Part shown: piece by piece, positions 33,514-44,500 of the stretch | Position numbering within the stretch: position 1 is the stretch's first letter | Layout: every line of letters starts with the position of its first letter | NCBI GenBank assembly: GCA_030765045.1 | Contig: CM060972.1 | Location: 61,355,773-61,419,772, forward strand | Reading direction: 5' to 3' | DNA length: 64,000 nt | Source of the DNA: Tenodera sinensis | Taxonomy: Eukaryota > Arthropoda > Insecta > Mantodea > Mantidae | Program-made: the position numbers and the translations under genes | Notes under the pieces: generated by a model | What the model was told of the DNA's origin: nothing | The model's input: the letters and a program-made list of their open reading frames with translations, nothing else | Databases searched by the model: none

Positions 33514-36500
33514 ATTTATCAAATTGATACCAATGAAACTTAGGGTTTATACAAATACTACAGAGATACACAAACAATTAAGACAGACTTAGGCCAAAGT
33601 GAAGCATAGCGATTTCATCCTTAACAAAAGATAATGTACTGCATGAGCACAAGATTCCTCTCTTATTTTAAATGCATTCAAATCTGAAAATTATGATCCT
33701 GTTATGGATCATAATTAGTTGAAGTTGGCAAATAAGTCATTAGTTTTAAAATCCTGCACATTCCAAAAGCCTTCACTAAAAAGGCAAGTGCATTGCAGTT
33801 AGGGTTCAAGTATCTGTAACTTTTGCTTTGTTGGAAATAAAAAAACATTGAGCAGAATTTGGATAGGTTTTCTGTACTAAAATGCATTCATTTAAGGCAT
33901 TCCTTTTACAGAGTAACACTTAAAACTTTAGACCAAACAAATCAGATTACACGTGCCACCATAATGTAAACCTGCGACTGTTTTCCTAGAATCTTGAAGC
34001 TGTTAGTCTCAACATAAACATCGCCAATGAATGTACTTCTTTATTTTGTGATAGTTGACTAGTATAGTTTGTAGCTTTCCGAACATTCCACTTAAATTAA
34101 TTAGCATGCACAAATTCATTTAAAGCCATAGTTTTAAAAATAAGTTCTAGCTTTTTAAATTAAGTCTTTAGGAATACTTTTGTTTGCTATTTTCATAGTC
34201 CATTTCATTTATCTTAATGGTTCCATATTAGCTCCTGACAGTACTTTCTGAGAAGTGTACATCTAAAAGTTATTTGGAGAAATTTTAACTCTTTTGTTTG
34301 AATATGTCTATTAAATTGTTACTGGACTTGATCTAGTTGCTACTTGTAGAACTAAAATGTGTTTCTGTTTATTATTACTGAAAATGTGAAATGTGGCATC
34401 TATATAGAATGGAAATTCTTTTATGATCCTAACCTGTTACACCATTTACCATTGACAGATTTCTTCCAAGATTTGCAACAGCACTTTCACCTCTTGCTAT
34501 TTAGAGCGAGCAATTGACTTTTATGTTAATATATATTGATTGACTGATTGAGTATAAAGAAGATACTGAATCCTTTCATTGCCATCTTAAATGAAATGAT
34601 CATCATTAAATATCTGTGACAATCCTATTAATTGGACTGAATGCTAGCTATTAAAAACTGTGTCCCTGAGTAGGAAATGTGCGGTTAATTTGAAACTCTT
34701 GAACTTCTGGTGAAGTATTAAGTTTAATATTTTGAAACTAGATTATTCTAATTACAAAGGTATGTCATTTTGTTCCTGTTCATTCTCCAATGCAAAGTGG
34801 CAAGCCTTTTGTGGATAATGTAGCCCATTACTGTAGGTATTTTTTCCATTTCATATCCGAATACAGCTGAGCCTGATTTATGTATATATCAAGGGGAAGA
34901 GGGAGGATTACTGGTAACCCAGAATTACAAATGATGTTTTGATAATACATCATTTTTTTAAACATGGCATTACATTTTGTTGTTAAAATTTTACAAATTA
35001 CAAAGTATGTATGAAGAAAACATTTCGAAGTTGGTCCTGCTTTAAAGAACTCTCTTAATTTGGCTTGTTTCAATTTTCTTGCATTAAGTGCATACACCTC
35101 ATTTTTTTACTGATGGTTGTGCATATTGGGATTTAAGCAATTTCAGTTTGTTTTGTGTGGATTAAGTTCCACCTCATATGAATTTTACTTTCTGATCTAA
35201 CATTTCCTTTTTCCGTTCTGCTTGGGTGATTAAAAGTAATTGAGAAGTGAAAGACAAAACAACTGTTCAACAGTCAACACCAGATACTGAAAATGTTTAT
35301 CCTTGTTTGTTGCTACAACATTGTCACGCTGAAAGCCACCCGTTCAGCTTGCGTTTTTGTTCACAGAGATAAGGAAAATATCCCTCAAGCTTCTTTTAAG
35401 ATAGCATATGCCATATGCACATTACAATTACATAAAGCTCAGTTCTAGTTCACTGAAATTTAATACATATAACAGTGAATTGCATATAAATATGAATTAT
35501 TTAGAACTGGGTTACGTATAAAGCAGGTTCAACTGTATATACAAAAAGAGCTTCATTAACTATAAAAAATACAGATACAAAATTTAATGGCAGCTGATAG
35601 GTGACCTCTGCTATCTCTTTTCTGTAGTGTAAATAAATATTGTGGACAAATATCACCTGCTTTACTGCATGATTTCACAATGAGTTTAACTATACAACAC
35701 TGCAATGTGTGGCAAGCCTCTGATTGGATTTTGTGTTGACCAGCTCCTGCCACCCGCCATTAAATTTTGTGTCAGCAATAATGTGTGTTAGAACCATATA
35801 CTTGGATTAATGTTATTTGCCAATTCTGACAGCTCCCACGCCATGTATGGGATGCAACCCACAGGCAAGTAACGTTAATTCAAGTACAGTGATCATGTTT
35901 GAGCTAAACATGTCAGTGGAACTGAACTGTAACAAGTTATATAAAATTGGGAACATGCATGAAAATGAATTACGTTCAGATGAGGCATTTTGGTAGCAAA
36001 TTTCACATAGAATCCGGAAGTATTAAGTAAAAAATAATTTACTCTCATAAATTCCAATTTAATCTGCCACAAAGTCACATTAGGCAATAATGCACCATTA
36101 TTGATTTGACATCACATCTATTTTGGTACTACTAGCCGAAAGAATAACACACACCGTCCTATCTAAAATGGAGATGCACTGTATTTGTTTCCCTTTTATT
36201 CTGGTATATGGCTCGTCTATGTGCAGTTTCTGTGTAGCACAGTGTTTTTGTTCTATTATCAACATGAATTCCTACCAGATGTTGAAGTAGAAAAGGCTGC
36301 ATATCATGTATAGTTGTTTGTGTACCAATGCATGGCAGAGCTGGAGCAAATTGCTTATTCACATGTACCTACCCCCCGCCCCCTGCCCTCCCATCCTGCC
36401 AAAAAAATGAAAATGGGAAGAAAATATTTTTGCCTTGGCAAAGAAATTTCATTGATATCATGGCGAAATCTAGAATTTATTATTGCTGGGATCATTTCAT

Positions 36501-37754
36501 TGTAAGTTAAGCAATTTTCTGTTTTTATGCTTAATGTTTTTTTAATTCAATTGAAAACCATTCATTTGCCAGTTTTAACTTCTGTTTTTAACCTTTCAGG
36601 TGTCTTTGATATGTATTGAATAAAAGGTAGTAACAGCATAGTAAAAGTCAAAACATTTGATCACTATATAACCAGCTCACATTTCCCCATATAAACACTT
36701 ATCATGACCGTCTTAATGTAACAAAGTAACTGGTTTATTTGCTTTTCGTGTTATCTTTACATCAAAGTTAGAGGTGCCTTAAAGCTTTTCAAGTATCACA
36801 TGTGTATTTCATAGCGTTAACCATTTTCAGCTCTTTACTTTTCCCCCATTATCTCTGTGACATTCTGTCTAGGTAATATACGTAAACAGGCAACAAATCT
36901 GTTGGCACAGGCAGTGACATCACAACTCGGTTGCTAACCTTGGCAATGTTTCAAGAAAAACAAAAGTTTTTCCTTATTTCCAAAAGAATGTCACAATGCA
37001 GTAATCATTTTCTGTTAATTTGAGGATGACCTTTATACTAAAAGAAATATATTTGGTACTCACGCATGTTCCCAATTTCAATGTCTTGCAGTTAATCATC
37101 ATCCAGAAGCTGTTAAGCGTTCAAAATAAGCAGCATTATTTTCCTAGGCATGGACATTTAATGAATGGGTTACACTTTTCATGGTTAACTAAGTATTTAA
37201 AGTTGATAACCAGTTTAACAAACTGTAAAATATATTTGAGTTTTCAGTACATTGTGTAGTTATTTTCACAATGTAATAATACTCATTTGAAACTTGTAGA
37301 GACAAGTTAAATACAGAGGCACTGTTGTTTTGCTTTAAAGGTTTTCCAAATTTTGAAAAGTAAGTTTACTTCCGTTTTTCTCAAAATTTGAATCTGAAGC
37401 TATCACTGAAATAGCTATTATTGTAATTTTGTTACCGTGAAGTAGTGATTAATTTTTGCATCAACTGTAAAAATCCCAACATCAGTGTTTTTCAGGCTTG
37501 CTGATGAACTTCTGAAAATAAAACTTGGAAAAAAGAATATATTTTGGCGAAAAAACAATACGCTTAATGAGATTTATATTGAACTCAAAATACAAGTTCA
37601 TTTATGTAATATCTATGGCTCCATTTGCCAAGTAAATCTAGTAAAAGCGATGTTTGTTGCAATAACTAAATCTGTGCAACTTGCACACATCAACTTGAAA
37701 CAAATTTAGAAACATATATCAGGCCAATCGATGACACTGTTTGTGTGCAAATAA

Positions 37755-37995
37755 ACTTTGAAAGGTAGAATCAGAACTGAATAGCATAGCCGGGATTTGA
37801 ACCATGGATTCTTTGCTCTATGTGTGGTTATTCTAAATCACTGAACCAACATGTCACTGCAGATCAAAAGATCCGTGACTCAAACCCTAGCCACAACAAA
37901 ATATCCCCTAGTTCTGATTCCACCTATCAAACTAATTAAAATTGTGGTTCAAATCCTGGCTAAGGTGCTGAGTTTCCAGTTCTGATTGTACCTTT
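37755..37995. mobile_element. Family A SINE fragments, head inverted between inverted repeats
   Basis: GAAAGGTAGAATCAGAACT is followed by a reverse tRNA-like segment (GCCGGGATTTGAACCATGGA), then a forward one (GATCCGTGACTCAAACCCTA) and AGTTCTGATTCCACCTATC. A second partial unit (GTGGTTCAAATCCTGGCTAA) follows. This repeats the foldback layout of the 5571-5783 SINE in a more diverged form. Confidence 0.6.
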
Positions 37996-40900
37996 CAAGA
38001 TTTGGAAATGCTTGTTTTTATTTAAAGATTTCTATTATATGTATATTGAAATAACTTAATTTCACTTGTATTTGTCCTTAATCATGAAATTCCTGAAAAT
38101 AACATCAGCACTATCGACCACAGTAATATGATCGGCAAAAGATTACAATATCACATTAATGCATGTATTATGCTTGAAAAATAAAAAAAAAAGGAAATGG
38201 TTTCTTTACATATAAACATTTCTGGTGGTGAGACAGTAAAGGTAATGTTTGTTTCTACAAGCATTTGCTAGGCTTTCTGTGGCATGTAACAAGTGTTAGG
38301 TTCATGAAAGAATCCCATTTATATGAGTGTATTTATAAAAATTGGGAGATGGCTCTGGTAGTCATTAGCATTCTCGTTTACAAGTACTTAGAAATGTTAG
38401 TTCAGTTTGAGTAAAACTTTAATTTTAAATGCAGCTAATTTTGGATGATTAAATAGACTTACAAAATGCATGTCAATCCATATAAACTGTTACCATTTTA
38501 ATTATTGATAACTGTTCAAACAGCAATGCATCGATGAAGTGCCCTCTACACTAAGCAGTAAAGGTTTGAAATGTTTTCCTGCATCCAGTGAACTTTCCTC
38601 ACTGTACTACGCAGTGTTTTCTGTTAAGTTCATTGCTTTGAATGTTGATTTCATTCTTGGTGTTCTCAAGAAGTTCAGCTAACACATTTGTTGTTGGCTT
38701 GTATGAAGCATTGTGCATGTCAGATTTCCTACAAAAATGCATGTTGTGTTAGGCATTAAAACTTGCTGTCAGTGGTATCAAGTTTATATCAATTCTCAAA
38801 AAGATTATAACTCAAACTGGCAGTAGTTTATATGGATCACTTCATAGTAAGGTATACGTTAATAAATTTCTGGGCTAAGGTAACTTATTTTCGTAACTCT
38901 TGATTTTATAAGTGAAGCACATGGGTGACTTTACTACAGTAGCTAAGGATACATGATCCAATTTTCTCCTGATTTCTAATACTTTTAAAATAATATGCCA
39001 GTGTCATGACTTAATAGACAATGATTTAGTACAATGCATGCCATGTTTATTTGCCTTAAAATACTATTATTTCACAGGCCTGGTAAAAGCATATCTTTCT
39101 GCAGATATTTTCATTTCTTTAGCAAGCGATTAGCCCAAAACTCATGAAAATGCAGTACCTCTATAATTTGTATCTCTTATAATGTGTTTATTTGTGAAAA
39201 TATTAGCTAACCTATTCTAATAGGTTCTGTACCAGTTGTTTACTTTTCTTCTGCCAATGCAGCTTTGTACAAGAAAGCTATATATGCCATTTACTTTACT
39301 TTTCAGTAACCAAAGAAATAGGCCAGCTTTAGTGATGGATACTGAAGGGTATATATTAGATCCAATAGCAACAAGAGTAACTTGAGAAATGGATTATGTA
39401 ACCTTGTAACGAATGTATCAACTTTTATGTTTTTAAAGTTTTAAATTAAACCTAATTACAAGTTAAGACTATTGTAGAAACCTTGTAATAAAACCACTAT
39501 TTAAGTCTGAAAAAGAATAATTTGAATGAAACTTTATAATAATGTGAGAGATTGCAAGTTACATGTTTTAATGGTATGCTCTACAAAATAGCAGGGCTAT
39601 GACTGATAATTGATTTCATTTTATGGTGCACATACTTTTTATGGTCAACAGCTTTGCTTTCGAATGTTGGACATAAGCTACAGTCATTTTGCCTTAACAG
39701 CGATGATGAACAGATACACAGGGGCCATAGTAATGCAGTACAATGGTATGAGTGTTAAAAGTGTGTTTGGGGCTAAGAAGACTGAGCTGTGAACTTTCGT
39801 TAGGCTGTGTGTAAGAATATTTTGTAAATGCAAGTCACAGCCACAGCAGGAGGTAGCTAACAACTTGCGCAAATCATTTGATGATTTTATGTAAATTAGT
39901 GCAAAATACTTTATTTAAATATTCTGTGTTTGTGCAAATGTTTCAAGGACTACAAAACTGAATTGCTGTGAACATAAAGGTACATAATGTAAAATTGATT
40001 ATACTGTAGTTTAATAATAAGAAAAAAAATACAAGGAACTTTATAAATATACTGTTGCAGCATTTCTGACTTATCAAACCTACATTATTATTTTTTTTTT
40101 AATAATTTATACCATTTCCAACATCCAACAGGTCCCAAGTATACATTGCAGATGCTTTCTATGGGTTCTTCATAGTGCTTTTAAAGTAGTGTTTTTTTAT
40201 TTATATAATATCACAGTGTGATTAGTGTTGCTGCACTCTGGTGAGTATATGTATCTGTCTTGGGCATGTAAACAATCGTTACCTAAAATCTAGTTGGTCA
40301 ATGAGTGTACATGTATGAAGAAAATTGTTCAGAGAGTGTAATAATCTCGTAAATTACTGCATAATATTAGTCTTGAGGAGGGAATCAAGATCCACATTTC
40401 ATAGAACTCTTGAAGTTCTTTGAGATAAATTTTCTGCTGACACTCAGGAGTTTAAATTTGCTTTTAATTGAACTGGACTAGGGAAATTCTTCCTGTTGTA
40501 TCCTTTACCAATGAAAATTATGGGTGGAGTATTTTTTCAGGTGATCTTAGATTACATTTTAAAATTTGTTCATCTTGTTTGGTGCTGTGACTAATATAAA
40601 AGTTCCATAATTTTAATAGTATGGAAAATCCTGACATACAGCAAAGTAAAGATGATTTCCCATGCTTAGGTCCTTCAGTTTAAGCAATTCGGAAATATGA
40701 ATGATCTGTGACCATCCCAAGGAATAAGCAAATGGAATTTGGTATTTATCCAACGTATATTTTTCTAAAAGTGGCCTCTTGGATGCTTGAGACCTAGAAA
40801 TAGAGTTCTAATGAAGTGTCAATGTAATACTGAATTTTTGGGTGGCATACAAATTGCCTATAGGTATTATGTAACAGCATTTTCATCATTCTTAATTCTA

Positions 40901-41503
40901 AGTTTACAAACTACATGTAAAAAGTATGGAATACACTGTAAGGTTTCTAATCACTTGTGATATAAGAAATAGCTTGTGCAATTTGAAAGGGCACTCTGAT
41001 GTACTCCTGTATAAACCTTTTAAGGTAAGTTTTAAAACTTAGCAATCTCGGGAGGTTATTGGGTGAATTGATATGTTGTTGGGCAAAGGAATTATGCTTT
41101 TATTGAGCCTGTATTGTGTTTCTGGATACATAAGATTTGGATGGTTGGTGTTATGTAAATGGTAATCCTTATTAAACTTAAACATAGTAATACTTCCGCG
41201 TGTAAATGATACTGCCCCAAGGATATAAAGCAAGGTAGAATCAGTTTTGAAAGTATAGAAATTAAATAAAACAATAGAAAATGTTGCCGTGAAATCTGGC
41301 TAAGGGCACGGCGAATTCAGCCTTTATTTCGAAGCCATCTTGCGTCTGCGTTACCAAAAACGTTTTTGGCAATTCCCAGTCCCTTGCTTGCTAATTAGTG
41401 ATTGTCATGATCAAAATATTCCACGCAGAAAGCTACGCAATGGGGCTCAACAGCGAATGCACCTAAGAAACTCTAGTTTCTGTGAAGCAACTGTCACCAA
41501 ATT

Positions 41504-44500
41504 ATGTTATCTTATCAAATAATTTCGTCTCGTTTGCTAAACCAAATACAGAACGTAAGTCTTCGGACAAGTTATAATAGAAAATTAGGTTGTAGCGAAC
41601 AAGGAAGCAAAAGGAGGGCACATGACAAGACGTGCAATATGTCTGATAATACGTCATTGTCTTCTAAAAGAAATGTTGCTTCGTTATGCAAGAACTTAGC
41701 CAATACAAACGATAAAGATTTCGCACAGTTTTGGGAATCAATTGACACTGTTCTTACGGACTGTGATGGTACGTAACGTTTTGAGACGGAATATGGGCTT
41801 GGGGAGCAACCTTTTGTAAACATAACCTTACCTAACGCAACTTAGGTAACGTATGTTATTTTTCTAATACGTATTATGTCATTTCCTGAATTTGTAACAT
41901 AGTATTGTACTTTCTAAGTCGAGCTTTAAAACATTTGAGGGCTCTAGAATTGTGACAAAAATAGGGATCCTGCAGGTAGCTCTTAAACGGTCGCGCTGCA
42001 AATTGCTAATGCTGCACCCCAAGAAAACAATACATTACATAACATATAGAGCACTTTGAGCCACTCTGTGAAACAGTAATAACGTTTTTGTAACATTTTG
42101 ATAGAAAATTGGATACTTTTAGTATCGCTTTTTCACAATGATCACATAAGAAAAATCCAAGTTGTTCTTGTCCAACGTTTACCACCGTTTGGCATAAAAT
42201 AGCCCCAATTCATTGAACGAGTGGAATGTAAAAATTCGTTTAACCTTTCGTCCAAGCTAGAAAGAAAATATTAATTGCTTTTTTCATTATACTATGTTAT
42301 CAGCCTGTTAAAAATAAGTCGAAGGTTATGAAGGAAACATCAAGTACTATTGCAAGCTTTCTCACGTTAGAACGTCTATTATTGGAACTAATTGCAGATT
42401 TCGAAAATACCAGGTATTTTCTTCAATGTACATAATTTTGGGGTTGACTGGTTCATTTGAGGTTTTTCTGGTGTACCTAGTATGTAGCTGATTACAGATT
42501 CAACAAAATGTTCATATAATGATTTATACATTTTTCTTTGTAGAACATTTGTGTTGCACTGTCTTCAGCCCAACACATTACTACACATTTTTGTTGGTTG
42601 TCTTAACTTTAACCCCATGTTTTTAAAGTGAGAAACATTTACAGTTGTCTCACATTAAGCTTTGAGATTTATCATTTTGACTGTTTAAGTGCCTACATAT
42701 AATAAATATTTATTCTTTTCTTTCTTAATTGGAAAAGCTTACTGTCAGTAAAATCATGGTGCTTCATAACTGTTAGAACCATAGTTTTCAGGTATCAGCT
42801 ACATTGCATTTTGTGTGCACCCTTACTTTATGAATAAAATGCCAAGCGATGGAGCCATGATGATGACCATCTTACTGATTCATCTTCATATTCCCCCATG
42901 GAAGATAGTTCATACAACAGCATTTCTGCAAGATTATCACTATTTATAAGTATTACTTTTTTATGCATCTGGACTTCCAAAACTAGCATGAAATTCTGTT
43001 ATACTTCATGCACAGCTTTGTGGTATTTTGGATGTTATGTTCAACAAAACCCATTAATTGTTGTTTGGTTTCCTACTTCTGAATAGTTGTGATAAAAGTG
43101 GCTGCATAAGTGCTGGAACACCCCAGGACCAATCATGAATCTTTGATGAAGTGGGGCCCTAATGACCTAGTTGTCGACGGGCTCTTAAACCCAAATCACT
43201 CACTCACTTGATGAAGTGTGCATTCTATTTTAAGTTATGGTTATATCTTGTGATTGCAAGACTGGATAGTATGGACTGGTAAACTCTGTGAAATTGCATG
43301 CATATTACTGATAGGTGCATTGATTACTTTTGCACTTCAACTTTGACTCTTAGAATTAAGACAACTAGATGCATTGTGATATTTCTGAGGTGCTGACCTG
43401 GCATTTCAGCAGTGATGAATGCAGCTGCTTTTCTTCTGGGGGGGGGGGGGGGGGGAATTTCACATATTGGTCTCTGAATTTTATATGTTGATTGCAAACT
43501 TTGTAAAGAGTGGCAGCCAGCACAGTTTAAATTTGTCAAAATAATACAAGCTTATTACATTATATTGGCCCAAGTGATAATTTAAAGTCATACTTTATTT
43601 TGCTCTTAATGTTATATACATTTACAAATAGATATGCATTTCTGGGGGGGGGGGGGGGGGGGAACTCTACTCCTGAGCCACCCCTTGAATTCACTGCAGC
43701 TGAGCGTAAGGTAGCATTGTTCTAGAAGAAAAATATGAAAAAATTTGGACTGCAGAGGGGAGCTAAAGAGTATCTTTGTAGGCAACTGGAAAAGAGATTA
43801 GTGCCATAAGTACAATTTGTTTATTATTGACATCTGTTCAACTGTTTAAAGGTTTAAGTGGACATAGTGTGGGGAAACACTTGTCCATGTAAGATTAATC
43901 ATTCACCAATGATGGCAATGTATATCTTTTACTTTTTCTACTATGTATAGTAAATAGAGGAAGTGTTGTATTCCACCCAAAAAATCGATGTCCAGATTTC
44001 ACCAGATGTGTATGTTTTGAGGTCCTGTGAATCCAAAAAAAAAAGCATTCTTAGAAAAAGGTACAAGTGTCTGTCAGTCTGCGGACAGCATAACTCAAAA
44101 ACGAAAAGTTGGTTAAAAACCAACGTTGGTATTTATGTTTAGCATCTTTTAAGGATGTGACAATTTTTCCCTTTACATGGAAAATTTTTATTTTCTCAAA
44201 AATGGTTCTAACGATTTTGATTAAAATGCCATATAACGTAAACCCTGCACGACAGCCCACGAAGGGCTAAGGCCTACCGCCCAGCCGCTGCGTCCGCTGC
44301 GTCCCCCACCTCTGCCCACTACAGGCGTCATTGGTGAGGTGCAGTACTGGAGGGTGGGACGTGGTCAGCGCCCCGAGCCCTCCCGGCCAGTTATGCGGTC
44401 TTCTCGACCTGGGGCCGCTACTTCTCCATCAAGTAGCTCCTCAATTGGTCCCCCCGGGACCTAACGAGGCTGAGTGCACCCCGTGCCAGACCTCCCAGAG

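Larger units (their letters stand above)
30577..41500 (+). other. AT-rich DNA downstream of the forkhead stop codon: possible long 3' UTR and intergenic region
   Basis: About 11 kb almost free of recognisable TEs, in contrast to the introns. It holds an (ATT)n microsatellite (about 33458-33510) and SINE-like fragments at 37755-37995. Several AATAAA words exist (for example near 33840 and 39480), but I cannot choose a polyadenylation site. The low TE density suggests part of it may be transcribed 3' UTR or conserved regulatory DNA; that is an inference. ORFs here are short and unconvincing. Confidence 0.4.
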
